Source of the DNA: an uncultured Alphaproteobacteria bacterium | GTDB lineage: Bacteria; Pseudomonadota; Alphaproteobacteria; Micavibrionales; Micavibrionaceae | Assembly: GCA_946480475.1 (NCBI GenBank) | Contig: CAMLJM010000015.1 | Coordinates: 1 to 62,855, forward strand | Direction: 5' to 3' | Length of the DNA: 62,855 nucleotides | Part shown: one piece after another, positions 6,990 to 18,100 of the stretch | How the letters are laid out: each line of letters begins with the position of its first letter | Numbering within the stretch: the first letter of the stretch is position 1 | Program-made: the position numbers and the translations under genes | The notes under the pieces: model-generated | The model's input: only the letters and a program-made list of their open reading frames with translations | The model's database searches: none | Told to the model about the DNA's origin: nothing

Positions 6990-9005
6990 ATGCTGATCGA
7001 CAAATATCTGCAAGCGGTTGCTAGATCTCAGGAAGAAAATCCGCTAATTGTCACCCCTGATAATCCCCGCAAGGCTGTCTTCAAGAAACTCAATCGTACC
7101 GGCATCGGCTCATCCGGAAAACAAACCAGACTCACAAGACGTGGCCTGATGCGGCGGGGTAATTCTTTTGTCGGCTACAAATCAGGTCAGCGTGTCATCG
7201 TCAAAATTCGCTACGTGAAACACAAGGCTGGTAAAGCAGGTGCCGGTGGCAGCGCCCCGGCCTTGCGTGATCACTTAAGATATATTTCCAGAAGCGGGGC
7301 GGGGCATGACGGCATAAAGGCAAGCCTGTTTGATGGCACGGATCAGGATCTTAAACGAAACGAGTTTCATGACCTCTGTGCCCAGGACCGCCATCATTTC
7401 CGTTTTATCATTTCACCGGAAAACGGGCATCAGATCGAAGACTTTCAAGGGTATGTCCGTAATGTGATGAAACTGGCATCCCGGGATCTCGGGACCAAGC
7501 TCACCTGGGTTGCGGCTGTCCATTACGATACGGATGATGTTCACGCCCACGTGATCGTCCGGGGCAAGACCGACCGGGGAGAAGATCTGGTCATCGGACA
7601 GGATTACATCAAGGAAGGCTTTCGATACCGGGCACAGGAAGTTGCCACCAAACTCTTAGGCGACCGCAGCCTTGATGATCTGCAAAAGAGTATGGGGCGG
7701 GAGGTTGAGGCCCTGCGGGTCACATCTCTGGATCGTTTTATTGAAGCTCACTTGAATTCAGAGCGTCTTATCGATGTGCAGCAGGCCAACAATTTCGGCA
7801 AATCCGTCCACTATGAAGGTCTTATCAAAGGGCGCCTGCGGTTTCTGGCCACTGCCGGCCTCGCGGAAAAGCAGGCGCCTGGGCTCTATTATATAAGTGA
7901 GGAATTCACGGATACGCTTCGGGATATAGCCACCAAGAATGATGTCGTTAAGCGGCTATATAATAAAGTGTCGATAGGACTGGATAGTATTTCCATATAT
8001 TCAATGGCAGGCGGGCAGGGGCCGACACTGGAAGGGCGGGTGGTCGCCAAAGGCTTCTTTGATGAAATCAGTGATCGCCATTATATCGTCATGCGGGAAA
8101 TGACCGGTGGCTTGCATTACGTTCCTGTCGGTTCATATAAATACTTTGATGATATTCAGGAAGGATCTCTTCTCAGAATCTCTGCAGGGGCTTCCGGATC
8201 AGGAAAAGCTGATTACAATATCGCGACACAGGCAAAGCTTCACCATGGCATTTACGATCCAGAACTTCACAAGGCTTATATTGAGCAGCAGCGACCGGAC
8301 ATCACAACAGAAGACCGGGCTGGATATATCGAAGCTCATTCGATCCGGCTGCGTACGCTTGAATACAACAAGGCCGTCGAACCGTTAGGTGATGGACGTT
8401 ATAAGGTCCCTGAGGACATCGTTGCGCGCGGACAAGAGATAGACAGGCTCATTGCCGAAAAAGAAAGAAAGCGCTTTTACCCGCGTGTGAGCATTCTTTC
8501 GAAATCAGTGCCTGAGCAGGATACGCAAGCGCAGCGTAGAACCTGGCTCGATACGGAGCTTCAAAAACTCACCACAGGAAAAGCCGCATCGCTTTATCAT
8601 GACGAAGCTATCAGAGACGCGCTTGAGGAGCGCAAGAGATGGCTGGTAGGTGAAGATCTGGCCCTCGTGCAATCCAACGGAGAATTCGCTTTACGTGATC
8701 GAGCACTCCAGAAGCTCGATAAGATGGAATTGTACGAGGCAGGTCAGAAACTTGCTCAGAAACTCAATCTGCAATTCAGCGATGAACTGGCAAAGCCGGA
8801 TACAGCCATGATCTATGAGGGATTTGTAAGTCTGGAAACAGGGACCTGGGCAGCAGCCTCACGCGGTCGGAGCCTGCAGTTTGTGTATTTAGCCAAAGAA
8901 CCGGAGATAAACAGAGGTGAGATGGTCATCTTTGAAAGAGGGGAGGGCAAAGCGCTCGAAATCAAGAGCATCGCCAAGAATAAAGAGCAGGAGCGGGAGT
9001 TATAA
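6990..9005 (+). CDS. Relaxase / mobilization nuclease with DUF3363 region
   Basis: The 671-residue protein is a relaxase that nicks DNA at oriT and pilots the strand into the recipient. The likely catalytic Tyr is Y98 in HLRYISRSG. The metal-binding histidines H178, H185 and H187 lie in VHYDTDDVHAHVIVRGK. The region after about residue 250 matches the long C-terminal extension typical of alphaproteobacterial DUF3363 relaxases (basic, helical, with QRRTWLDTELQKL near 520). It has a complete length and good ribosome site. The accessory gene starts three bases after its stop, and the matching coupling protein VirD4 is at 25206-27062. Confidence 0.9.
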   Translation: MLIDKYLQAVARSQEENPLIVTPDNPRKAVFKKLNRTGIGSSGKQTRLTRRGLMRRGNSFVGYKSGQRVIVKIRYVKHKAGKAGAGGSAPALRDHLRYISRSGAGHDGIKASLFDGTDQDLKRNEFHDLCAQDRHHFRFIISPENGHQIEDFQGYVRNVMKLASRDLGTKLTWVAAVHYDTDDVHAHVIVRGKTDRGEDLVIGQDYIKEGFRYRAQEVATKLLGDRSLDDLQKSMGREVEALRVTSLDRFIEAHLNSERLIDVQQANNFGKSVHYEGLIKGRLRFLATAGLAEKQAPGLYYISEEFTDTLRDIATKNDVVKRLYNKVSIGLDSISIYSMAGGQGPTLEGRVVAKGFFDEISDRHYIVMREMTGGLHYVPVGSYKYFDDIQEGSLLRISAGASGSGKADYNIATQAKLHHGIYDPELHKAYIEQQRPDITTEDRAGYIEAHSIRLRTLEYNKAVEPLGDGRYKVPEDIVARGQEIDRLIAEKERKRFYPRVSILSKSVPEQDTQAQRRTWLDTELQKLTTGKAASLYHDEAIRDALEERKRWLVGEDLALVQSNGEFALRDRALQKLDKMELYEAGQKLAQKLNLQFSDELAKPDTAMIYEGFVSLETGTWAAASRGRSLQFVYLAKEPEINRGEMVIFERGEGKALEIKSIAKNKEQEREL

Positions 9006-9008
9006 GAT

Positions 9009-9425
9009 ATGGCAACACGCAGAGTGCGGCAGGGAAAGACCGTCCAGAAGACAATTCATTTTGAAGCGGATGTCTGGGAAGCTCTTGAGAAGCACATGAG
9101 CCGCGAAAGGCTTGATAACGCATCAGCAGCCGCAAATGATGCTGTCCGATATGCCTTGTTTGCGGAACATCGAGATGACCGGAACGGTGAGGTTCTGAAA
9201 TTACTTCATCAAGTCCAGGCGTCTCTCACAGAGCATCGCAAGAAAACCAGCCGAGATTTGTCGATCTTGCAGGAGGTCACTTTACAATTTCTGCGGCAGT
9301 TCCTAGTGCATACGAAGGTAGTACCAAAAACGGAGCGTGCCGCCGCAGAGACACAGGCCAACACGAGATTGGATCAGCTGATGGAAAATGTTATGAGGAA
9401 TATAGGAAAGATAATGAATAATTAG
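9009..9425 (+). CDS. Small probable mobilization accessory protein
   Basis: The 138-residue product begins with a basic ribbon-like strand and helix pair (KTVQKTIHFEADVWEALEKH, then ASAAANDAVRYALF), consistent with a ribbon-helix-helix DNA-binding fold, followed by a long helix with heptad character. It begins three bases after the relaxase stop, so the two are almost certainly co-translated. An oriT-binding accessory role is the natural inference; I cannot assign a named family. Confidence 0.55.
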   Translation: MATRRVRQGKTVQKTIHFEADVWEALEKHMSRERLDNASAAANDAVRYALFAEHRDDRNGEVLKLLHQVQASLTEHRKKTSRDLSILQEVTLQFLRQFLVHTKVVPKTERAAAETQANTRLDQLMENVMRNIGKIMNN

Positions 9426-9450
9426 CCCCAGCTAATATACGGACTACTTC

Positions 9451-10539
9451 ATGCCCCGAAAGCTACCGCCCGCCCCGACCGGATTTCCCTGGACAGGAAA
9501 ATTTACTGAAGTCGTTCAGCTAAAGAAGTACTTTGCGGCGGAAAAACTGCAGTGCCTTTTGTGCGGAAGAGAGTATGGCAATCTGGGCCTTCATGTAACG
9601 CGCGGCCACAAGGTTAGTCATGATGATTACAAGGCGAGGTTTGGTATACCCTGGACTTATGGATTGGCAGGGGCGAGCTTTAAGGCTGTTAGTTCCAAAC
9701 GTTTCAAAAAGATGATCAAGCAAGGAAAGATCAAGAAGCCATCTAAAGAGCACATCGCCAGGCTTCATAAATCCCACAGGAAATCACGGCCAGCTGTGGA
9801 GGCGTTCAGAAACGAAAGTCGAAGAAAGATCCTTGAGCAACAAGGACGAGAAGAAAAGTGGCAGATAGCAGACTATGAGGAGTTTATAAAAAGAATAGGG
9901 CATGGGCGAACCCCTTACGAAGTAGGGCAGGACAAAGATATGCCCAGCAAGGGCGCTTTCATGAAATTTATAAAGGCACATCCAAAACTTTCACGGGAAT
10001 ATAAACGAGTGTGGGATTCTCAACCCCATGCGGTTCATGCACGAGCAGGCCATCTATCTGAGAAATTCTATAATCAGGTTTTAAAGCTGCGTCGCCAAGA
10101 TAAAACCTGGCCCGAAATAGCTGAAGAGCTGGACGTAACAGTGGCTGCCGCCAGAGGTGCCTGGCATAAATGGAAGGCTGAGGGAAAACTGAAGGCGTCA
10201 GATACGAAGCACGAATGGAAACGTTATACCCGCGCCGATTATGATGAGTACCTAAGGCGTATTTCAACAGGTCGCATGATTAGCGAGGTTGGTAAAGACA
10301 CAGACATGCCTCAAACCGACCTGTTCTACATCTATATGAGACAGCATCAGGATTACAGGAAGAAGTTCAGGGATATGTGGGAGAGGCTGCCTTATAGTGT
10401 TCAGGCTAGGAGCAAGCGTATGGGAAAGACCTTTAGGCGGGATATTATGAAATTGCTGCGTGCAGGTAAGGACACATCTGATATTGCTGCAATACTTGAT
10501 GTTAGAGAGTCACTGATTAAAGCGCATATAACTAAGTAG
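9451..10539 (+). CDS. Ros/MucR-type zinc-finger regulator with duplicated C-terminal module
   Basis: The N-terminus carries the Ros/MucR signature. C35-x2-C38 and H48-x4-H53 form the zinc site, followed by SHDDYKARFGIPWTYGLAG, the hallmark block of this alphaproteobacterial family. Normal MucR proteins are about 140 residues; this one is 362. The extra part contains two tandem copies (about 130-235 and 250-355) of a module with Y-x-E-[FY], GR, EVG-x-D-x-DMP, a W near the middle, and a helix-turn-helix-like end (WPEIAEELDVTVAAARG; TSDIAAILDVRESLIKA). It follows the relaxase operon and may control it. The combination of domains is unusual. Confidence 0.75.
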   Translation: MPRKLPPAPTGFPWTGKFTEVVQLKKYFAAEKLQCLLCGREYGNLGLHVTRGHKVSHDDYKARFGIPWTYGLAGASFKAVSSKRFKKMIKQGKIKKPSKEHIARLHKSHRKSRPAVEAFRNESRRKILEQQGREEKWQIADYEEFIKRIGHGRTPYEVGQDKDMPSKGAFMKFIKAHPKLSREYKRVWDSQPHAVHARAGHLSEKFYNQVLKLRRQDKTWPEIAEELDVTVAAARGAWHKWKAEGKLKASDTKHEWKRYTRADYDEYLRRISTGRMISEVGKDTDMPQTDLFYIYMRQHQDYRKKFRDMWERLPYSVQARSKRMGKTFRRDIMKLLRAGKDTSDIAAILDVRESLIKAHITK

Positions 10540-10615
10540 TAACAAGCAAGATTAGATTGGCGTGTCTCTGACATCATACCTATGTATGTTTTAATATGTG
10601 AATCAATAATCAGTT

Positions 10616-10630
10616 ATAACCAGTGGTTAT
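10616..10630. promoter_or_regulatory. 15-bp dyad upstream of the lipoprotein-RTX operon
   Basis: ATAACCAGTGGTTAT is a perfect palindrome around a single central G. It is followed by TTCTAATATAAAAG, which contains a plausible -10 element. It could be an operator for the gene at 10818; the rest of 10540-10817 shows nothing I can name apart from the weak terminator at 10756. Confidence 0.4.
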
Positions 10631-10755
10631 GTTCTAATATAAAAGTCGTGTTAGGCCTTGCTGTTGATCGAATCAGTCCGTAACATGAGCAAAGCTATGC
10701 TTAGGGACAGGGGTTAGGATTGGGAGATATAGCACATGTGAATTGCCAGAGGGTT

Positions 10756-10784
10756 TGCCCAAATAAACGGGGCAGGCCTTTTTT
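10756..10784 (+). terminator. Weak terminator-like element
   Basis: TGCCC (10756-10760) pairs with GGGCA (10770-10774), then GGCC and six T residues. The stem is short and the T-run is four bases away, so this is tentative. It could end the relaxase-MucR transcript. Confidence 0.3.
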
Positions 10785-10817
10785 ATTATTATCAAACGTT
10801 CCGGAGTATGTAGTAGT

Positions 10818-12128
10818 ATGACGTCCTCATTCTCGTCTTTGAATAGAAAATCTACCTTCATCCTAGCTGTGGCAGTCATGCTTCTTTTATCTGCTTGCAA
10901 GCAGAGTGCTGAGGCGCAGGAATATAAATATATTACGCCTGATTTTCAGAGTGCTATTCACGGAATCAATATCGAATACTTTCTTACGCCTCCGAAACCA
11001 GAGAATAATGATCTTAAAGATTTTTATTTAGCTGATCAGTATGAAGAGTATAGAACATCGAAACTGGCAGAGGCTGAAACTGCCTATGAGCATTATCCTA
11101 GTTTAGGAGATAAGCTTTGTGAGCCGATTGCAAAAGCTTATGAAGTGATGCTGAACGTTCCCCTGAAGGGTTCCGACTCAGCATATAAGTTTGATGCGGA
11201 ATTGCTCAAGGTTATGCGCAACGCAGGGGCATATGTGCTCCCTATTTCTTCGGACCGCGGTAGAGTCGATGGCACCTTTATTGTTAAAGATGCCGAGAAG
11301 ATGAAATCAGAATATTTTAAGTCTTTTGATGAATCAGAAAAATTGTCAAACGCTCCCAAATATGAACCAGATAACAAGGTTTTATTTGTTGTGGGAACGG
11401 GCGATTATGTAAGATTCAATGAATTTAGAGATGCAATAAAACGGTATGATCTTCAAGGCCTCTCAAAATTTGATTTCGACTTTAAGTTTGTACGAAGCTT
11501 TCTGTTTGTTCTAGGCGATACAGCCTCACTCAATGGCGAACGAATATATCTCTATGTAGAGTTGCCATACAAAATCAACGGCACCCGCTTTGGCGAGATT
11601 GATGAATTACAGTATGTGCCGGGGCCTAATCTTGGTGAACAAGTCAAATGCTATGCCTATTCCAAAACAGGACTTTATTACAATGGAATAATTCATAAGA
11701 AGAAATTTATAGATAGAGGTATGGCCATAGCACCCATCTTTGATCTTGAACCATTATCCATTCCCCTGCATTCCCAATATTCCGATGATGAAGTTCGTCG
11801 TGATGACGGTCAGAAGGGTTTCAGAAAGAATTACTACAAACTCGAGAAATCGGAAATTTCTGAGCAGTCTTTGGAGTGCTGGATGCTAGCTGTAGGTTTT
11901 GCATCTGGCGACATCAAAAAATGTCAAAATTCTGAATATGCCGATGAATATTTAAAAATGCTCAACGCTAATATCTGCGTTTGGAAGGATAAAACTGTTG
12001 AGGCTCCAAAAATAGAGTACCCCCTTACTGTCGATGCGGCATTGCATAGGGCAGATTATATGAGACTAAATTTGTCATACAGCAATCGCTGCAATCCTGA
12101 AACATTGCCAGAGAATATGAAAGAATAA
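10818..12128 (+). CDS. Predicted lipoprotein upstream of the RTX gene, unknown function
   Basis: The 436-residue product has a lipoprotein signal: a basic start, a hydrophobic stretch (TFILAVAVMLLL) and the lipobox LSAC with Cys27. The mature part is acidic, rich in Tyr and Asp, and shows no domain I recognise; several scattered Cys residues (CEPIA, VKCYAYS, LECWML) could form disulphides if periplasmic. It ends three bases before the giant RTX gene, so the two are probably one operon, and the lipoprotein may help export, anchor or protect against the RTX product. That link is inference from spacing alone. Confidence 0.65.
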   Translation: MTSSFSSLNRKSTFILAVAVMLLLSACKQSAEAQEYKYITPDFQSAIHGINIEYFLTPPKPENNDLKDFYLADQYEEYRTSKLAEAETAYEHYPSLGDKLCEPIAKAYEVMLNVPLKGSDSAYKFDAELLKVMRNAGAYVLPISSDRGRVDGTFIVKDAEKMKSEYFKSFDESEKLSNAPKYEPDNKVLFVVGTGDYVRFNEFRDAIKRYDLQGLSKFDFDFKFVRSFLFVLGDTASLNGERIYLYVELPYKINGTRFGEIDELQYVPGPNLGEQVKCYAYSKTGLYYNGIIHKKKFIDRGMAIAPIFDLEPLSIPLHSQYSDDEVRRDDGQKGFRKNYYKLEKSEISEQSLECWMLAVGFASGDIKKCQNSEYADEYLKMLNANICVWKDKTVEAPKIEYPLTVDAALHRADYMRLNLSYSNRCNPETLPENMKE

Positions 12129-12131
12129 ATT

Positions 12132-15100
12132 ATGGCTGATAATTTTTACGCTACGACCACTATTGAAGATGTTCGTGCAAGACTGGAAACTGACATCCAG
12201 AGCATACTTACGCCGTTGCTGCCTAATATTAACGATACTACTACACTTAATTTCCTTTCGGCTGTTTTCGCAGGTTGGACCCTGGAAAATGTTGAAATCA
12301 AGACGGTCGGGGAGAACGAATATACTTATACCTTGCCTGGTGGATCACCTGTCGTAGGTCTGGATATGGCGGGTTTGCTGGATGCAATTCTGGAGGATAT
12401 TCTGCCCGAACGTTACCAGTTTTTGAGATTATTCTCAGAGGTAAGTAGCAATTGGTTTTCACCCGATTATGAATCAGATTTCCGATTGGTCGATTCAGAA
12501 GGTGACGATATCGGTGGTTTGGCATCGACTGACTCTTTGAATCCTGCAAATTATTTGGCAAAAATTCAGAGCCTTCTTGATTATGCCGATAATGAGGAAT
12601 GGCCGCTGGAAGGCCATTTTAAGGTTGAAATTAGGAATGGCGCAGATCAATTCCAGACAGCATATACCGTGATTAATTCCGAGATTCTTACTGAAGCATT
12701 GGGTGTAGATTTTGATACGTTCATAGATTGGACAAATGGCACGATCATAAATAGGGATATTAAAGTTAGTACTGACGAGTATGAATTTTTAGTTTTAGAT
12801 TCTATCTCAGCACAGAAAATTGTTCTTCAATACACCGTTAATGGTGCCAACGAGATACGTGTGGCATCTTGGTCTGAAATTGATCTTTCTGGTTCAGAGC
12901 ACTCCGCATCCCACAGGGTTTTTCTGGAGAGTTATACGGGTAGCTCAGGCAATGATCTAATATATGGCTCTAGCGATAACGATGAGATTACGGGCGCGGC
13001 AGGTTCTGATACCTTACTGGGACATGGTGGAGACGACACCTTCCTTTATGACGGTGCCGCAAGATCAGATGTTGATGCCGATATCATAGATGGCGGCGAT
13101 GATGAGGATACGCTTGATTACGCTGCCTTTACACCGTCATCCGGGGATAATGGCGTTTCTGTCAATCTTGAAACGCACGTAATAACCAAAGTTGGCGGCG
13201 GAACAAATACAAGTTATGCCTATAATATCGAGAATATCGTAGGTTCAAATTATAAGGATGTTCTGGTTGGCAACGATCAAAAGAACGAAATCACAGGCGG
13301 AGGTGGGTTTGACCTTCTTTACGGCGGTGATGACGATGATATCTTTTATGGTTCGACTTCAGCTACCGGAGTTTTTGAAGGTGACAGCTATGATGGTGGT
13401 GTAGGTGATCATGATGTTGTTTCATATGAAAAACTCTCTGCCGGACTTTTCTTTAATATTGCAGCCTCTTTGACGACTGTTTCTGCTACGTCAGCATTTA
13501 CTGATAATTCAGATAGTTTCATTGAAATTGAAGAGATTAAGGGTACAGATACCAGAGATGTATTTAAGTTTTCCGGAAATCTGTCAAATAACAATGTGAT
13601 TTATGACGCGGGCGGAGAAGGGAATAACTACGACCTTGCCGATTTTAGCTCGTACTCGACTAGCGTTGTTATTAATGAAGACGGATCTGTGGATGATGCT
13701 GGTATTACACTCGTTGATTTTGAGGAATTTAAAGGTGGTTCTGCGAACGATGAAATTCACGGTAATGATAAAAATAATATCCTCCGTGGAGGAGCCGGGA
13801 GCGATGAGCTTTATGGCGAAGAGGGCAGAGACATTTTCTATGGCGGAGCGGGTGACGATGAGCTCTATGGCGGTGGAGGAGTAGGTGACCCAGACGGCGA
13901 TGTCGCGTCTTATGAAGATATTGGAAATGGCATAATAGTTCTAACTTCTGGGGGAGAGGATCCGGCATCGGTACAGGCAGGATTGGCAGGAGGTCAAGAT
14001 ACGCTTAACTCCATTGAGATTATCAAAGGATCTAATCATAGTGATACTTTTGCTTTTTCTGGTACTCTGACAGGTAGCAACACCATGGGTTACTACGGTG
14101 CTGGCTCTGGCGCAGGAAAGGACATTGCTGATTTTTCTTTAGTCACCGGCAATGTTGATATTTCTGACGGCGTATCTATCAAGGGTACGCAGATATATCT
14201 TTACGATATAGAGCATTACATAGGCAGTAATCAGACTGATAAAGTCAGGGCTACCGGTAAGCTGGATGCGCCTGGTGGTAATTATGGCGGTTTCATAAAA
14301 GTAGACACTGGTAATGGTAATGATGAGGTATGGGCTACCGGACGTGGCATTACAGTCGATTTAGGTGATGGTGAAGACAAGGCACACAATCTTGGGTATT
14401 CAACTGTGATTTACACCGGCACCGGAGATGGTGATAAAGATGTCGTTCAACTATCGCAGTATGCTTATGTTATGGATGCTGGGATTGAAGATAGAATTGA
14501 AGGCATCAATGGCTATCTTAGCGGAGGAGGAAAATCCCACTTTTCAGAGAAACAGTGGACATATAGTAATGGCGCCTACTATACCATCAATACTAACGGC
14601 GATCTTGTTGTCTGTTCTCTGATTAAGAACCCAATAACGGGTCAGAACTGGACTACCTATATTGCGAACTACACAACGGTGCTACATGGTTCAGCTGGCA
14701 ATACAGCGGGCATTCTGCTTTATGAATACGATTATGAGGTATTTCGTATTGGTGAAATTACCAGTGCACCTGCCAACTATTATTGGTTAAATGGAACGCT
14801 TCTTAAAGCAATCCTTGAATCATCCTTGGGTGACAGATATACCCCTGCGGATGGAGATCCCATCGTATTCGACCTTGATAATGATGGTCTTGAGGTTAGA
14901 CCTGAAAATATCCTGAGTCCTCATTTCGACATGAATGGCGACGGCTTTGCCGAGCGCGTGGGTTGGATCGGCAGCGGCGATGCGTTCCTGGTGCGTGATC
15001 TGAATGCCAATGGCCAGATTGATAATATAACGGAGATGTTCGGCACGGCTACCATGGACGGCTATGCCCATATGGCCACATTGGATCTCAACAGCGACGG

Positions 15101-18100
15101 CGTGCTCAATCATCTGGATGCGGCCTGGTCTGATCTGAAGCTCTGGCGGGATATCGACGGCGATGCGGTGACAGATGCTGGGGAACTGCTCACGCTTTCA
15201 TCCCAGAATATTGTTTCAATATCAGTAACTGCCTCTAGCACGACTCCGGTTTCTGACTCGGGTTATGTCATTACGGCACAAGGTGAATTCACACGCGGGG
15301 ATAGCAGTACGGGTACTACAGGCAATATCATCTACCGCAACAACCTGCATGATACAAAATGGCTTACGGATGTAAGTGTGAGCGCTGAAGCGCAGGCGCT
15401 GCCCGATATCATGGGCCGCGGCACAATTCCTGATCTCCGTGCGGCTATGACGGTGGATGGGGACCTGCTTGAGCTCGTTGAAGAGACCTTGCCGTTACTG
15501 AATACGCCGGATCTGCAGGTGCTGCTCGCTGCGGTTTTGCCGGTTCTCACCGCGTGGCGTGATGTTGCGGAGCTTCCGGCGGGGCAGCCGGGCACCGAAA
15601 CGCGCAGCGATATATACCTGCTGGTGCGCCCGACGATTGAGGGCGGCACGGAAGTGCTGAATTATAGCGTGTTGCAGGAAGATGGCAGCGGGACATATTA
15701 TAAGCTCGCGGATAACAGCAGCATTAACGCGCCGGGCGGCGGGGCGATTGTACGCCCGACAGCTGCGGATATTCTGGCGGATAATTCCCATAGTGATGCG
15801 TCATGGGTGGTATTGAAGGGCGATGCTGTACAATTTCTGGAGCGCTGGCTAGGTACAAGCATGCCGCTCGGTGAAGTGGGTACGGCGACAGGTGGTGCCG
15901 CGCATGAGGCGGGCCTTGCGCTGCTGAATGAGATGTATGGGCAGCTGAACCAGATCGTTATCCGGATTGCGGCGCAGAGCGATGCCGCCTTGGGTGAGTT
16001 CTTTGAGGGTATTACCTATGACGTGGACTCGGAAGTATTCCGCCCGACGACGGATTACCAGTTGTCGCCGATGCTGGAAAAGCTGTTTACGGAAGCCCCT
16101 GCCGATGCGGCGGGGGCCTATGACTACATGCTGTCATGGAAACCTCTCCTTGATGTTTTCATGAATAATTTTGACCGGGGCGGTGGCCTGTTCCCGACTT
16201 TTGGATTTCTGTTCAAGAATATCGTGACAGCGTTCGAGAATGTTGGTTTTGCAGGCGGTCTGACCGCGGCGGCGAAGATATTCGATATCCCGGAAGAAGC
16301 GATCTATATGGGCTCGGAAACTCTCTCGGGCAGCAACGATGCTGATATCATTTATTTAGGTGAGGGTAATCAGACTGCTAAAGGAAATGGCGGTTACGAT
16401 AATTTTGTTATTGGCCGCAATTTTGGCCAGGACAAGATTATCGAGATTGATAGTGCTGCTGGTACAGATGCTGATGACACGGTGCGTTTTGCGCATGCGC
16501 TTGCAAGCGATGTTACAGCTACACGTGTAGGTAACGATCTGATTATTACTGTGGATGCCACAGGCGATGCGCTTACTATTGTTGATCAGTTCAAGGCAAG
16601 GCCGCCCTCTTTAACGCTGGGATATGCTGATTTTGCGCGCGGTGTTACCGAAATTATCTTCGCCGACGGCCAGGTATGGGATCAGGTGGATATTGCTTAT
16701 GCGGTATCCCATGTGTCATCAGCCTCTGAGACTTTGTACGGCACGGGCCGTATTGATGTAATGGATGGCGGTGCTGGCAATGATACATTGCGTGGTGGTG
16801 GGGACGGGGACGTCTACATCTATGACGTTGGCTATGGCAATGACCTTGTGAAGGATACCCAGGATGATGTTCTGATTGCCAATCCCGATTATGTGGCCTT
16901 TGGTGCCAATGTCAGTATTGATGATGTGACATTCACACGTAGTGGCGGATCAAATGACCTCATTGTCACTATTGTCAGTACCGGTGAAACACTGACCATT
17001 GAAGGTCAGTTTAACGCGAGTTACACGGGCATTATGGGCAAACAATGGTTCCAGCGCGTGGAGATGTTTGCCTTTGCTGATGGAGCTTCCGTAAAATGGA
17101 GTGATATAATTCTTGATTTGCCTGCGTCTCTAAAGACTACTGGCAATGACACGATCTATGGCTTCAGCTGGGAAGACACGCTGGATGGAGGTGCTGGCGA
17201 TGATTATTTAAGCGGGGGTAATGAGAACGACACGTATCTCTTTGGTTTGGGTTATGGTCACGATACGATTCGTGACAAGCAAATGGATGCTATTGGCGTT
17301 GATAGTATAGATACGGTCCAGTTCCTGGAAGGTATTGATCCCAATGAGGTGACAGTTACGCGTGATGGCGATTCAAGTAATCTGGTTATTACTCTGATCG
17401 ATGGTAGCACGCTCACTATTGAGCGCCAGTTCCACGTCGATTATGCCGGTATTGGCGGTGTGCAGAAGTTCGATCAGATTGAATATTTTAAGTTCTCGGA
17501 TGAGGAGGAGACCGTCTGGACGGCAGCCCAACTGATAGAGCGCGTTATTGACGATACGATTACATCAGGTAATGATGAAACATATGGCTTCAAGCGCGAA
17601 GACACGTTTGCGGCTTCTGCTGGTGATGACCACATTGAAGGCGGTGCAGAGGGCGATGACTACCACTTTGGCCGTGGTTCCGGTCACGATACAATTTATG
17701 ATGAGGCTGATGCTATCGATATAGGCGACGGAATTGACAGGATCGTGATGGCATCCGATATCCTGACCACTGACATCGAGTTGATTTCTGGCCCGGGAAG
17801 CTATGACCTGACCTTAAGGATCAAGGATACGGGCGATACGATTACAATCGAAAACCAGAACAGAAAATACATCATCGGCCCGATGATCCACAGTATCGAG
17901 CAGATTGTATTTGCGGATAGCACGACATGGACCGCCCAGGATCTGCGCGATATGTACATCGCGAATGCTGCCACTTCAGGCAATGATACGATTTATGGCT
18001 ACTGGTATGCCGATACAATTGAGGGCGGTACTGGTGATGACTATATGGCGGGCGGCGGTGGCGGGGACACTTACCTCTGGGGCCCCGGCGCGGGCGATGA

